In this document: piece by piece, positions 23,337-32,444 of the stretch
How the letters are laid out: every line of letters starts with the position of its first letter
Numbering within the stretch: position 1 is the stretch's first letter
DNA from: Microbacterium sp. SY138
GTDB taxonomy: Bacteria; Actinomycetota; Actinomycetes; Actinomycetales; Microbacteriaceae
Direction of reading: 5' to 3'
NCBI RefSeq assembly: GCF_039729145.1
Contig: NZ_CP155793.1
Coordinates: forward strand, 1,860,001-1,924,000
Length of the DNA stretch: 64,000 nt
Translations under genes and position numbers: made by a program
The notes under the pieces: model-generated
Told to the model about the DNA's origin: nothing
Database searches by the model: none
Seen by the model: only the letters and a program-made list of their open reading frames with translations

Positions 23337-25811
23337 TCACATCGACGAGTAGGCGACGATGCCGCGACGCACCCCGTCGAGCGCGGCACGAGCCGTACGC
23401 GCGAGAGCCGCATCCTCGGCCACGATCGACAGCTGGTCGAGCAGGTCGATCGTCTGCTTGGCCCAGCGCACGAAGTCCCCGGCCGCCATATCCGCATCGA
23501 CCAGCACTCGGTCGAGCATCCCGCCCCGCGCCCAGGAGTGCATCGCGCCGGCCAGGCCTGCGGCCAGGGGCTCGCTTCCGGGGAGGTGATGGTCCTGCTC
23601 GAGGTCGTCGAGCTCGGCCCAGAGCGTGGTCGTCTTCTCATACGCCGCGCGGAAGGGCCCTCGCGGTAGACCCCTCTCCCCCGTGTTCGCCTCGTCGCGG
23701 CGGGGTTCGTACACCAGACAGCACGCCATGGCTGCAAGGGACGGAGCATCGAGGCCGGCCCAGAGGCCTTGACGCAAGGACTCCGCGACGAGCAGGTCAC
23801 GTTCGCCGTAGATGCGACGCATGGTCCGTCCGGCCTCGGTCAGCGTGGTCTCCCCGTCCTCATCACGTAGATAGTCGAGCGTCTCCAGGACCTCGACGAC
23901 GCGGTCGAAGACCCGCGCGACGGTCCCGGTGCGTGTCTCGATCTGGCGACGGATGCGATCCGTCTGACGCTTCAACTTCCAGTAGCGCTCCGCCCAGCGT
24001 GCGTGCGCTTCGCGGTCGGGACAGCGATGGCACGGGTGACGCTGCATCTGCGTCCGCAGGGTCTGGATGCGCTTCATGCGCTTGTCGCGCGACGCGCGCG
24101 GGGCGTTCGAGTCCTGACGGTTCTTCTTCTCGAGGTCGCTCAGCTCGCGTCGGATCGCCGCGTACTCGGGGAAGTCGCCGTGTTCGCACGCCATTGCGCT
24201 CTGATAGCCGGCCAGCGATTCCTCGGCCTCACGCACCTGCCGCGCCAGCCCGACGACGGCACGGTCGGCCTGGAACTGGGCGAACGACGATTCCAGGATC
24301 TCACGGGCACTGGGCTTGCCGAACAGGTCGATCAGGTTGACGGCCATGTTGTACGTCGGCCGGAAGCTGGAGTTCAACGGGTAGGTGCGGCGGGAGGCGA
24401 GTGCAGCGACCGCCTGTGGATCCATGCCCTCGGTCCACTGCACGACGGCGTGACCCTCGACATCGATCCCTCTGCGTCCTGCGCGCCCGGTGAGCTGGGT
24501 GTACTCCCCCGAGGTGATGGCCACCCGGGCCTCGCCGTTGAACTTCTCCATCTTCTCGAGCACAACGGTGCGTGCCGGCATGTTGATCCCGAGCGCGAGC
24601 GTCTCGGTGGCGAAGACGACCTTGACCAGCTTGCGCTGATAGAGCTCTTCGACGACCTCTTTGAAAGCAGGCAGCAGCCCCGCGTGATGCGACGCCACGC
24701 CGCGCTCCAGATTGTCGAGCCATTCCCAGTAGCCGAGGACGCCGAGGTCCTCCTCCTGGAGCGTACGCGTGCGCTCTTCGACGATGGCCCGGATCTCGGC
24801 ACGTTCCTCATTCGAGGTGAGCCGGATCCCCGAGCGGCGCACCTGTTGCACCGCGGCATCACACCCCACGCGGCTGAAGATGAAGAAGATCGCCGGCAGC
24901 AGATTCGCCCGCTCCAGAAGCCGCACGACGTCGGGGCGGTCCATCCGCTCGATCCGGCGGGCATTGGCGGCACGCACCGGACGACGTCCTCCCCGCGGAG
25001 GCCGCTTCGCCTGACGGCCGGCATGACGGTCGCTGCGATAGGACTGCGCCTGGCGGTTGTTCTCGTAGGTCGTGCCCGTCGACGAGCGGATCCGCATCAA
25101 CTCCTGGTTCACCTGCGCCGTGGCCAGACCAGCGCGGTCGTCGAACAGCGGCAGGAGGTCGTCGCGGACGAGCACGTGCTGCTCGAGTGGCACGGGACGG
25201 ATCTCGGAGACGATCACCTCGGTGTCGCCGCGCACGGTGTCGAGCCAGTCGCCGAACTCCTCCGCGTTCGACACCGTGGCACTCAACGACACGAGGCGGA
25301 CACGTGCGGGGAGGTGGATAATGACCTCCTCCCACACCGCGCCCCGGAACCGATCGGCGAGGTAGTGGACTTCGTCCATGATGACGTAGCGGAGGTCGCG
25401 GAGGGCCGAGGAATCGGCGTAGATCATGTTGCGAAGGACCTCGGTCGTCATCACGACGATCCGTGCGTTGCCGTTGATGTTCGTGTCGCCCGTAAGGAGT
25501 CCCACGTCGTCGGCACCATAGACGTCGACCAGTTCTCGGAACTTCTGGTTCGAGAGGGCCTTCATCGGCGTCGTGTAGAACGCCTTGTCACTCGGGGTCT
25601 GCATCGCGAGGTGGATAGCGAATTCGCCGACGATCGTCTTCCCGGCGCCCGTCGGCGCCGCGACCAACACGCTCCGGCCGCTCTCGAGCGCGTGACAGCC
25701 GGCGACCTGGAAGGGATCGAGCTGGAACTTCTGCAGTGCGGCGAACGCCGTCGACTGCGGGTGCTCCACTGCTTCCTGCGCGCGGGCGTACCTCTCGGAA
25801 GGCGAACTCAT
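23337..25811 (-). CDS. helY: Ski2/Mtr4-like DEAD/DEAH-box RNA helicase HelY
   Basis: An 824-residue SF2 helicase. Walker A is APTGAGKT and motif II is the DEVHYL box; GYEYTQLTGRAGRRGID-like motif VI (here GEYTQLTGRAGRRGID) is intact. A basic, Arg-rich insert (about 260-295) lies before the second RecA lobe. The C-terminal third has the helical arch-like region plus a CxxC pair (HPCHRCPDR), which may bind metal. HelY is conserved beside tatC in actinobacteria. ATGA overlap with tatC couples translation. Its RNA substrate is unknown. Confidence 0.92.
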   Translation of the reverse strand: MSSPSERYARAQEAVEHPQSTAFAALQKFQLDPFQVAGCHALESGRSVLVAAPTGAGKTIVGEFAIHLAMQTPSDKAFYTTPMKALSNQKFRELVDVYGADDVGLLTGDTNINGNARIVVMTTEVLRNMIYADSSALRDLRYVIMDEVHYLADRFRGAVWEEVIIHLPARVRLVSLSATVSNAEEFGDWLDTVRGDTEVIVSEIRPVPLEQHVLVRDDLLPLFDDRAGLATAQVNQELMRIRSSTGTTYENNRQAQSYRSDRHAGRQAKRPPRGGRRPVRAANARRIERMDRPDVVRLLERANLLPAIFFIFSRVGCDAAVQQVRRSGIRLTSNEERAEIRAIVEERTRTLQEEDLGVLGYWEWLDNLERGVASHHAGLLPAFKEVVEELYQRKLVKVVFATETLALGINMPARTVVLEKMEKFNGEARVAITSGEYTQLTGRAGRRGIDVEGHAVVQWTEGMDPQAVAALASRRTYPLNSSFRPTYNMAVNLIDLFGKPSAREILESSFAQFQADRAVVGLARQVREAEESLAGYQSAMACEHGDFPEYAAIRRELSDLEKKNRQDSNAPRASRDKRMKRIQTLRTQMQRHPCHRCPDREAHARWAERYWKLKRQTDRIRRQIETRTGTVARVFDRVVEVLETLDYLRDEDGETTLTEAGRTMRRIYGERDLLVAESLRQGLWAGLDAPSLAAMACCLVYEPRRDEANTGERGLPRGPFRAAYEKTTTLWAELDDLEQDHHLPGSEPLAAGLAGAMHSWARGGMLDRVLVDADMAAGDFVRWAKQTIDLLDQLSIVAEDAALARTARAALDGVRRGIVAYSSM

Positions 25812-26617
25812 GCCGGATCCGGCAGAAGCCCTGATGCCTCGTCGCGTTTGCGCTTTCGTCGGTCGAAGATCAGTGAGAGACCTGCGGCGGCGAAGAAGAG
25901 GACGATCAGGATGCCCGCGAGCATCAGCATGCTGACGACGTCAGCCGCCGGCGTCGCGAGCGCGGCGAACACCGTGGCGATGATGATCGCGACACGCCAT
26001 CCCTTGAGGATCGCCCGTCCGGACATGACGCCTGCGAGGTTGAGTGCCACCAGGAACACGGGCAATACGAACGAGATGCCGATCACGATCATCAGTTTGA
26101 AGATGAAGTCGTAGTACTCCTGGGCGGAGTAGAGGTTCGTCGCCCCGGCGGGCGTGAAGCTCCACATCAGTTCGATGATGTGGGGCATGATCATAACGCC
26201 GAGGTAGCAGCCGGCGAAGAACAGCGGAACGGCGGCCACGACGAAACCGATCGTGTACCTGACCTCCTTGCGGGTGAGACCGGGCATGATGAACGCCCAG
26301 ATCTGCCACAGCCATACCGGAGCCGACAGGAAGATGCCGATGGAGAAGGCGATGCGCATGCGCATGTCGAACGCGGCCGTCACCGTGCCGAAATTGAGTG
26401 CGCTGAAGTCGTCTCCGCGCTTCTCGGCGATGATCCGTACCGGCTCGGTGATGAAGTTGATGATCGGGTCGGCGATGAGGAACGCGACGACCATGCCGAC
26501 CAGCAGCGCAAGCGCAGCGAACATCAGGCGCTTGCGCAGTTCGACGAGATGCGCGCCCAGCGACATCCGTCGATCCCGATCCGCCTTCGGCATCACGGTC
26601 GGTTCGATGGCTGCCAC
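25808..26617 (-). CDS. tatC: Sec-independent translocase subunit TatC
   Basis: A 269-residue polytopic membrane protein with six predicted helices. It is the twin-arginine signal receptor of the Tat translocon. The N-terminal MSLGAHLVELRKRL motif contains the conserved HLxELRxR signal-binding site. The GTG start gives an 8-residue extension; an ATG nine codons in is possible. It lies 6 bases downstream of tatA and overlaps helY by four bases. With TatA it forms the export channel for folded proteins; no tatB is present here, as in other Gram-positives. Confidence 0.96.
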   Translation of the reverse strand: MAAIEPTVMPKADRDRRMSLGAHLVELRKRLMFAALALLVGMVVAFLIADPIINFITEPVRIIAEKRGDDFSALNFGTVTAAFDMRMRIAFSIGIFLSAPVWLWQIWAFIMPGLTRKEVRYTIGFVVAAVPLFFAGCYLGVMIMPHIIELMWSFTPAGATNLYSAQEYYDFIFKLMIVIGISFVLPVFLVALNLAGVMSGRAILKGWRVAIIIATVFAALATPAADVVSMLMLAGILIVLFFAAAGLSLIFDRRKRKRDEASGLLPDPA

Positions 26618-26623
26618 GGCCGG

Positions 26624-26860
26624 TCAGGCGCGGGGCGGGGTCTCAGGGTCGATGCCCGAGTCCTTCACCGTGGTCGGCTCGGCGGCTGCGGAATCGGTGC
26701 GAGCGGCGTCGTCGTCCTTCATCGCCTTCATCTCGCCCTTGAACACGCGCGCGGACTGTCCCATGCTCTTCGCGAGAGCCGGCAACTTGGCAGCACCGAA
26801 CAGGAGGAGGATCACGGCGAGCACGATAAGCAGGTGCCAGCCTTGCATTCCAGCGAACAT
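26624..26860 (-). CDS. tatA: Sec-independent translocase subunit TatA
   Basis: A 78-residue protein with one N-terminal membrane helix (WHLLIVLAVILLLFGAAKLP, about residues 7-26), the FGxxKLP hinge and a charged amphipathic helix (KSMGQSARVFKGEMK) followed by an acidic tail. This is the pore-forming Tat subunit. The ATG at 26860 (MFAGMQGW) is chosen over an upstream in-frame start because GGGAA precedes it and TatA begins this way. It lies between pafC and tatC in the conserved actinobacterial order. Confidence 0.95.
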   Translation of the reverse strand: MFAGMQGWHLLIVLAVILLLFGAAKLPALAKSMGQSARVFKGEMKAMKDDDAARTDSAAAEPTTVKDSGIDPETPPRA

Positions 26861-26904
26861 GTCAGGATTCCCGTCGTCGGTGAGCGTTCGCTCCAGTCTA
26901 CAGA

Positions 26905-27888
26905 TCAAACCTTTGCTTCGGGTTGGCGATACAGGGCGAGTCCCGAGGCAGCCCAGTCCCTCGCCGCTGCGCGGGCGACACCGGGTTCCAGGACTTCCAT
27001 CGCTCCGCCGAAGCGCGCAGCCAGCCGCTTGATGCCCCGTGGGTCGGCGAGATGGAGGCGCGCTGTCACGGCCCCGCCGATCACCTCGGTCTCACCGGGG
27101 GGAAGGAATCCGTTCAGGAGCGGAGCCAACCGCTCGGCGACACGAACCGTGACCTCGCGCTCATCGTCGAGTCCTGCGAATGCCTCGGGAACCTGATCGC
27201 CCGCATGGGTGATCGGGATGTCGGTCAGCGTCGGGGCGCTCACCCGATCGAGATGGAAGGTGCGCATCGCCTGTCGGAGGTGACACCACCCCTGCAGGTA
27301 CCACTGTCCGTTGGTGATGAGGATCTGCATCGGGTCGACCGTGCGCGTCGTCGGGGCTGCGTCGGGAGCCTGATAGGTGAAGGAGATCGCGACCCCCTCA
27401 TGAAGCCCGCGGGCGACCGCCTCGCGAACCTCGTCGACGGCGCTCGGAGCGACGACCACATCGGCGGGCGCATCCGCGGCGCCTCGAGAGAGTTTGGAGA
27501 TCAGGCCGGCGACGAGGCCCGAATCGGAGACGGCGGGCACCGCAGCCACCATCTGCAGACCCGCCAGGAGCGCGGCAGCCTCACGCGCGGTGAACCGTGG
27601 GACACGACGCAGAGCGACGTCGTTGGTGATCTCGATGACGTCGTCCAGATCGAGCAGGTCCCAGTTGATGTCGAACATCTCCTGAGGTTGCTGCCAGTAG
27701 CCCGATTCCCCGGGCAGACCGATGACGGTGAGCTTCTCGACCATGCTCCGCATCTCCTGCGGAGTCACGCCGAACTCTGACGCCGCCTCCTGGAGAGAGA
27801 CCTGCCCGTGCTCGAGGAGGTAGGGGACGAGGGTCAGATAGACCCGCACGCGATCAGCCGCGAGCAGGGGCTTCGCCTTCGCGCTCAT
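26905..27888 (-). CDS. pafC: WYL-domain transcriptional regulator PafC
   Basis: A 327-residue regulator with an N-terminal winged helix (about 10-80), a WYL domain (about 135-225, with WYLQGWCHLRQAMRTFHLDRV) and a C-terminal WCX domain. PafB and PafC form the heterodimer that activates the LexA-independent DNA-damage response in mycobacteria, probably after sensing single-stranded DNA. The ATG overlaps the pafB stop (ATGA). The name derives from association with pafA, which is absent in this window. Confidence 0.93.
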   Translation of the reverse strand: MSAKAKPLLAADRVRVYLTLVPYLLEHGQVSLQEAASEFGVTPQEMRSMVEKLTVIGLPGESGYWQQPQEMFDINWDLLDLDDVIEITNDVALRRVPRFTAREAAALLAGLQMVAAVPAVSDSGLVAGLISKLSRGAADAPADVVVAPSAVDEVREAVARGLHEGVAISFTYQAPDAAPTTRTVDPMQILITNGQWYLQGWCHLRQAMRTFHLDRVSAPTLTDIPITHAGDQVPEAFAGLDDEREVTVRVAERLAPLLNGFLPPGETEVIGGAVTARLHLADPRGIKRLAARFGGAMEVLEPGVARAAARDWAASGLALYRQPEAKV

Positions 27889-28880
27889 TTCGCCTCCTCG
27901 ACGTCGGTGTGGGCTCGCACGACGGCACGAAGGCGCGAGATCACCGCTTCCCGGAGCAGGGCGGGTTCGACCACTCTGACTTCCGGACCGTACGAGGCGA
28001 GTTCATCCGCGAGGATGTGCAGGTCGACGAAGGGGACGTTGATCCCCTGTGCTGCGGATGTGGCCCGTCGTCCCAGGCGCAGAGCGGCCTCAGTCCCTGG
28101 CGTGACCTCCAGGAGCGCGGAGTTCTCGGATGCGACGCGTTCCAACCCGGCGAGGGCGCGATCCCCCGCCCCGTCACGCAGCGCGGGGTCGAAGCTCTGC
28201 GTGCTCACGCGCACGTCGCCGACGACCCGGCTGAGGAGGAACGTGCGATCTTCTTCGACGTCGACGTCGATGCCGAAGACATGCCAGCGTGCCTCGTAGT
28301 CGACCAGCGCCAAGGGGCGGATACGCCGACGACGAGGCGTGTCCTCGCCGGGCTTCAGATACTCGAACGTCACCACCTTGCACCGCTCGATCGCATCCTG
28401 CAGCGGCGAGAAGGCGGCGTCTCGTGCCGTGATGCGCGGCGCGAACCCGATGATCGGTTCGTCGCCGTCGATGCCGAGGGCTCGGATCTTGCGGACGCCG
28501 GACTGCGCGTCGCCCGAGACCGACTCCGCGCTCCACACGCTGCCGGCGAGTTGCAGCACCGCCAGCTCGGCGGGCGAGAACTCGATGTCGCTGGGGAGAT
28601 CGTATTCCGCCTGCGGAATGCGGTACCGCGCTTCGCGGAGATCGTTCGGGTCCGCGGCGTCCCCGATGGTCTCGATGGGCACGCCGAGCGAGCGCAGCTC
28701 GTCCTTATCGCGCTCGAACATCTTCTCCAGGGCGTCCGAGCGGGTGCCCGCTTCGGCGCGTTGCCGATAGCCGGAGACGTTGTCGAGGATCTGCTGCTTG
28801 GTCAACCCGATCTCCGTGGCCATCAACGCCACGACGAGATTCGTCAGGCGCTCCTCCGCGGGGATCCGGGCGGCCATCAC
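27885..28880 (-). CDS. pafB: WYL-domain transcriptional regulator PafB
   Basis: A 331-residue partner of PafC with the same layout: winged helix at the N-terminus (EERLTNLVVALMATEIGLTKQQI), WYL domain with ARWHVFGIDVDVEEDRTFLLSRV around 200-220, and WCX domain. GTG (28880) and ATG (28877) are adjacent in-frame starts; both overlap the stop of the FKBP lipoprotein gene. The arrangement lipoprotein-pafB-pafC-tatA-tatC-helY-lnt suggests a single long transcript, with the promoter before the lipoprotein gene. Confidence 0.93.
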   Translation of the reverse strand: MMAARIPAEERLTNLVVALMATEIGLTKQQILDNVSGYRQRAEAGTRSDALEKMFERDKDELRSLGVPIETIGDAADPNDLREARYRIPQAEYDLPSDIEFSPAELAVLQLAGSVWSAESVSGDAQSGVRKIRALGIDGDEPIIGFAPRITARDAAFSPLQDAIERCKVVTFEYLKPGEDTPRRRRIRPLALVDYEARWHVFGIDVDVEEDRTFLLSRVVGDVRVSTQSFDPALRDGAGDRALAGLERVASENSALLEVTPGTEAALRLGRRATSAAQGINVPFVDLHILADELASYGPEVRVVEPALLREAVISRLRAVVRAHTDVEEAK

Positions 28881-29788
28881 GGCGCAGGCGCCGTCACTGC
28901 GCCCAGGATGTCGACGACGATCGCGGTCGCGGGAGTGTTTTCGGCCGCGGGGAACACGACGAGGAGCTGAGAGCCGACAGTGGCGCCGACGAGTTGCTCT
29001 GCAGCAACGCTGACGCTGGCATCCTTGCCCCAGGAACTCGTCGTGACCTTCTTGTCGTCCCAGCCGACGCCCATGACGTTCGAGACGACGATGTCGCCCT
29101 TCTTCACCTTCGGGCCGTCCCCCTTGATGAGCGTCTGGGTGGTGATCTCGGTGGGCGCCGGAACGTCGGGGATGATGATGCCGGGAGTTCCGTCAGGAGC
29201 GCGCACCACCGTCGGCATGCCGCGTGCGTCGTTGAACTGGAGCGCTCCCGTGGCCTTCGACGGCATGACGTCGAGCACATCGATCACGGCCACGATGTTC
29301 TCGCCCTTGTCGAGGCCGAACGCCTGGACGTTCTGCTCGCCGAAGTCCTCGGGGGTCAGGACGGCGAGGACGCGGCTGCCCTCGGTCGCGCATTCGAGCA
29401 CGTCCGAGAGCCCCGCGGAACGCTGCGCCCAGTAGTCGATGCTGTGGACGCGGCTCTGGTCGCCGTTGAACTCGGACTGATAGAGCTTCTTGCCGCTGTC
29501 GCCGCCGTAGAAGGCGATGTCCAGCACCACCGGCTGGAAGTCCGAGCCCAGCGCGAGCCCGTCGCCGACCGTGACGTCGGCGAACGAGGTCTTGTCGCTC
29601 TTCACCGGCCCGAAGACGGTGACGTCTGGGACAGAGCCGAGGTCACCACTCACGTCGGCGACGTTCAGGATCTTGTCGTTGCCCCCGCGATCGCAAGCGG
29701 CGACACCGTCGGATGCGGTCGCGGTGCACCCTGTGAGGGCGAGGACGGCAAGGCTGAGAGAGGCCAGAACGGCGGACGTTTTACGCAC
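28877..29788 (-). CDS. FKBP-type peptidyl-prolyl isomerase-like lipoprotein
   Basis: A 303-residue secreted lipoprotein. The signal peptide is MRKTSAVLASLSLAVLALTGC, with lipobox LTGC and Cys at about residue 21. Two FKBP-like regions can be traced: one around 55-175 and a second, clearer one around 215-300 (KKGDIVVSNVMGVGWDDKKV, LVGATVGSQLLVVFP). It likely folds exported proteins on the outer face of the membrane, which fits its place beside tat and lnt genes. The GTG start is set by TAGACT 7 bases upstream. Its stop overlaps the pafB start. Confidence 0.85.
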   Translation of the reverse strand: MRKTSAVLASLSLAVLALTGCTATASDGVAACDRGGNDKILNVADVSGDLGSVPDVTVFGPVKSDKTSFADVTVGDGLALGSDFQPVVLDIAFYGGDSGKKLYQSEFNGDQSRVHSIDYWAQRSAGLSDVLECATEGSRVLAVLTPEDFGEQNVQAFGLDKGENIVAVIDVLDVMPSKATGALQFNDARGMPTVVRAPDGTPGIIIPDVPAPTEITTQTLIKGDGPKVKKGDIVVSNVMGVGWDDKKVTTSSWGKDASVSVAAEQLVGATVGSQLLVVFPAAENTPATAIVVDILGAVTAPAP

Positions 29789-29795
29789 GCGCTCC

Positions 29796-29801
29796 AGTCT
29801 A
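29796..29801 (-). promoter_or_regulatory. -10 element TAGACT for the lipoprotein-paf-tat run (leaderless), overlapping the trmI stop
   Basis: The first three bases of TAGACT on the minus strand are the TAG stop codon of trmI. The GTG start at 29788 follows 7 bases after the element. Confidence 0.6.
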
Positions 29802-30818
29802 TTCCGTCACGTGCCCGGAATCGCGCGATGCGGCGGCCAGGCGCGCCCCCTCGGCGGCCTTCTCCGCCTCCCGCGCGCGCTTGCGCAGGTTCTTGTCGCT
29901 GATCTCGCGGTCGCCGACGGCGCCGGGGGTCCACGCCTCCACGTCTTCGTCGCCGTAGCTGCTCTTGGACGCCCGCCGCTTCACCGAGGGCGCGATGGCG
30001 CCCGGTGCGAGTCGACGTGCGGTGAGGAGGAATCCCGTGTGCGCGACCATCCGGTGATCCGGCCGCACGGCGAGACCCTCGACGTGCCAGCCGCGGACCA
30101 TCGTTTCGGAGGCATCGGGATCGGTGAAGAGCCCCGTGCCACGGATGTACTCGGCCACCCGGGAGAGCTGCGTCGCGGTCGCCACGTAGCAGAGCACGAC
30201 CCCGCCAGGGGTGAGGGCCTCAGCGACGGCATCCATGCACTCCCACGGCGCCAGCATGTCGAGCACGACGCGGTCGACGGAGGCCGGAGCGGTCTCCGTC
30301 GGCAACGCCTTGACGAGATCGCCGACGACGACCCGCCAGGTGTCCGGGTGCTCGCCGAAGAACGTCTCGACGTTGCCGCGCGCCACATCGGCGAAATCTT
30401 CACGGCGCTCGAACGAGATGAGCCTTCCCGCCGGACCCACCGCACGCAGGAGCGAGAGCGAGAGCGCGCCGGAACCGACCCCGGCCTCTACGACCACCGA
30501 CCCAGGGAAGATGTCTGCCTGCATCACGATCTGCGCCGCGTCCTTGGGGTATACGATCGCGGCGCCGCGGGGCATCGACATCGCGAAGTCGCGCAGCAGC
30601 GGACGCAACGCCAGGTAGTCGTGTCCCGAGCTGTTGGCGACGACGGAGCCGTCGGGCAGCCCGATCAGGTCGCGATGACGGAGCACGCCCTGGTGCGTGT
30701 GGAGCTCGCCGTCCTCGCGGAGCGTCACGGTGTGCAGACGGCCTTTCGGACCGGTCAGCTGCACGCGATCGCCGGCGCGGAACGGCCCGCTGGGCCGCGG
30801 AGCTCGGGAGTCGGTCAT
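29799..30818 (-). CDS. trmI: tRNA (adenine-N1)-methyltransferase (m1A58)
   Basis: A 339-residue SAM-dependent tRNA methyltransferase that modifies A58 in the T-loop. The N-terminal small domain (FRAGDRVQLTGPKGRLHTV) is followed by the Rossmann domain with VVEAGVGSGALSLSLLRAVGP as motif I and DRVVLDMLAPWE as motif IV. A C-terminal basic extension beyond about residue 280 is disorder-like. In mycobacteria this gene borders the proteasome locus. The ATG overlaps the HAD gene stop. Its stop overlaps the promoter of the next gene. Confidence 0.93.
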   Translation of the reverse strand: MTDSRAPRPSGPFRAGDRVQLTGPKGRLHTVTLREDGELHTHQGVLRHRDLIGLPDGSVVANSSGHDYLALRPLLRDFAMSMPRGAAIVYPKDAAQIVMQADIFPGSVVVEAGVGSGALSLSLLRAVGPAGRLISFERREDFADVARGNVETFFGEHPDTWRVVVGDLVKALPTETAPASVDRVVLDMLAPWECMDAVAEALTPGGVVLCYVATATQLSRVAEYIRGTGLFTDPDASETMVRGWHVEGLAVRPDHRMVAHTGFLLTARRLAPGAIAPSVKRRASKSSYGDEDVEAWTPGAVGDREISDKNLRKRAREAEKAAEGARLAAASRDSGHVTE

Positions 30819-31498
30819 CGGGTCGCTCCTGTCGAGGCGGTGCTGCTGTCATAGAGATCGGTGAGGTCGGCGGCTCCCCGGCCGGCGAGCGTCGGCCACA
30901 GTTCGTGCGCCCCGAGGTGATCCAGCGGGACGATGTGCGGAACGGCGAGCGTCAGCGCTCCGGAGGCGAGGCCGGCACGGACACCGGTGGGCGAGTCCTC
31001 GATGACGATCACCTCGGCGATGTCGACATCGAGGAGGGCTGCGGCCTGCAGATACGGCTCGGGGTGCGGCTTGGGGTTGTCGACGTCATCCCCCGCGACG
31101 ACGATGTCGAAGGCCTCGAAATCGATCAGATCCACGACGTTCAGAGCCATCCGACGCAGCGACATCGTCACGAGCCCGGTCGGGATGCCCGCCGCCCGGA
31201 GATCCCGGAGCAGTTCGCGCGCGCCGGGACGGAACGGGACGCCCTGCGTGCGGAGCGATTCCTGCACGACGTCGGTCAGGTGGGAGACGATCGCCTCGGC
31301 TTCCATGGCGACTCCGGCATTCTGAAGGATCACCGCGCTGTCGATCAATCCGCTGCCGACGAGCTGCAGAGCGTCTTCGTGGGTCCAGGATCCGCCGAAG
31401 GACTCGACCAGTGCTGTCTCGGCCGCCATCCAATACGGTTCGGTGTCGACGAGTGTTCCGTCCATGTCCCATAGGACCGCGCTGGGCTTTCTGCTCAC
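30815..31498 (-). CDS. HAD-superfamily hydrolase (beta-phosphoglucomutase/phosphatase type)
   Basis: A 227-residue HAD phosphatase. Motif I is WDMDGTLVDTE with nucleophile Asp11 and acid/base Asp13; motif II Thr is in TGLVTMS; Lys is in NPKPHPEPY; motif IV is VIEDSPTGVRAG. The cap is the helical type seen in sugar phosphatases. An ATG at 31507 is in frame, but TAGCAT followed by 7 bases points to the GTG at 31498 and would overlap that ATG. It overlaps trmI by four bases. The substrate is unknown. Confidence 0.87.
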   Translation of the reverse strand: MSRKPSAVLWDMDGTLVDTEPYWMAAETALVESFGGSWTHEDALQLVGSGLIDSAVILQNAGVAMEAEAIVSHLTDVVQESLRTQGVPFRPGARELLRDLRAAGIPTGLVTMSLRRMALNVVDLIDFEAFDIVVAGDDVDNPKPHPEPYLQAAALLDVDIAEVIVIEDSPTGVRAGLASGALTLAVPHIVPLDHLGAHELWPTLAGRGAADLTDLYDSSTASTGATR

Positions 31499-31505
31499 TG
31501 AACCC

Positions 31506-31511
31506 ATGCTA
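31506..31511 (-). promoter_or_regulatory. -10 element TAGCAT for the HAD-trmI unit (leaderless)
   Basis: TAGCAT on the minus strand ends 7 bases before the GTG at 31498 and covers the alternative ATG at 31507, which argues against that start. Confidence 0.55.
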
Positions 31512-31545
31512 GCCGTGGTGCCGCCCGCTCCCCGCCTTCGCGGAC

Positions 31546-31551
31546 TAGCCT
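31546..31551 (+). promoter_or_regulatory. -10 element TAGCCT for the PAC2 gene
   Basis: TAGCCT predicts a start near 31558 and a leader of about 31 bases with GAAGGGAG before the ATG at 31589. Confidence 0.5.
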
Positions 31552-31588
31552 GGAAGGATCACGACCGCGATCTCGAAGGGAGCCCTCG

Positions 31589-32437
31589 ATGGATGTTCTC
31601 GGTCCGCGCATCGTCATCGCCGCCTTCGACGGCTGGAATGACGCGGGTGAAGCGGCGAGCAGTGCCATCGATGCGCTGCGCTCCTCGTCGGAATACGATC
31701 TCGTGCATTCCGTCGACCCCGAGCTGTACTTCGACTACCAGTACACGCGTCCGTCGACGCGGATGGATGCGGAAGGCCGTCGTCAGCTCACCTGGCCGGA
31801 AGCAGGTCTGTGGCGTCCTCGGAACCCCGGCCCGGGCCCGGAGTTCTGGCTTCTCACCGGAGCCGAGCCGGCGCGCACCTGGCAGGCGTTCGCCTCCGAG
31901 TTCATCGACATCGCTCTGCGCGACGACATCACCGGTCTCGTCACCCTCGGCGCCATGCTGTCCGACGTTCCGCACACACGGCCGATCTCGATCTTCGCCT
32001 CCAGCCAGAACGAGCAGGTGCGCGAGGCACATGGTCTGGAACGCTCGCTGTACGAGGGCCCCGTGGGCATCCTCACCGTCTTCGAGCACTTCGCGGAGAA
32101 CGCCGGCATCCCCACCGCGAGCCTCTGGGCGAGCGTGCCACACTACGTCGCTTCGGCGACACCCTCGCCGAAGGTCACGCTCGCCCTCCTCGACCGTCTC
32201 GAGGAGCTCACCGGAGTGGATGTGGATCGCACGGCGTTGCGCACGGAGGCCGCCGCCTGGGAGGCGTCGATCGATGCCGCCGCATCGGAGGACGAGGACA
32301 TGGCGGAGTACATCCGCCAGCTCGAGCGCACCCGTGACACGTGGGACTCCCCCGAGGCGTCGGGCGATGCGATCGCCCAGGCATTCGAGCGCTACCTGCG
32401 CCGCCGCGACGACGGTCCGGGCGACCGCAAGCGCTGA
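31589..32437 (+). CDS. PAC2 family protein
   Basis: A 282-residue member of the PAC2 family, named after a eukaryotic proteasome assembly chaperone but present in many bacteria without proteasomes. Features include IAAFDGWNDAGEAASSAIDAL at the N-terminus, RPSTRMDAEGRRQLTWPE, and a GLVTLGAMLSDVPHTRP strand-loop. The fold resembles nucleoside phosphorylases. The C-terminus is acidic and likely flexible. The ATG has GAAGGGAG upstream. In mycobacteria a homologue also sits near the proteasome locus. The function is unknown. Confidence 0.88.
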   Translation: MDVLGPRIVIAAFDGWNDAGEAASSAIDALRSSSEYDLVHSVDPELYFDYQYTRPSTRMDAEGRRQLTWPEAGLWRPRNPGPGPEFWLLTGAEPARTWQAFASEFIDIALRDDITGLVTLGAMLSDVPHTRPISIFASSQNEQVREAHGLERSLYEGPVGILTVFEHFAENAGIPTASLWASVPHYVASATPSPKVTLALLDRLEELTGVDVDRTALRTEAAAWEASIDAAASEDEDMAEYIRQLERTRDTWDSPEASGDAIAQAFERYLRRRDDGPGDRKR

Positions 32438-32444
32438 GCGCGGG

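Noticed and set aside
24003..26114. A 703-codon open frame on the plus strand opposite helY and tatC
   Set aside because: It is antisense to clearly recognised helY and tatC and has no family features; long antisense frames are expected at this GC content.
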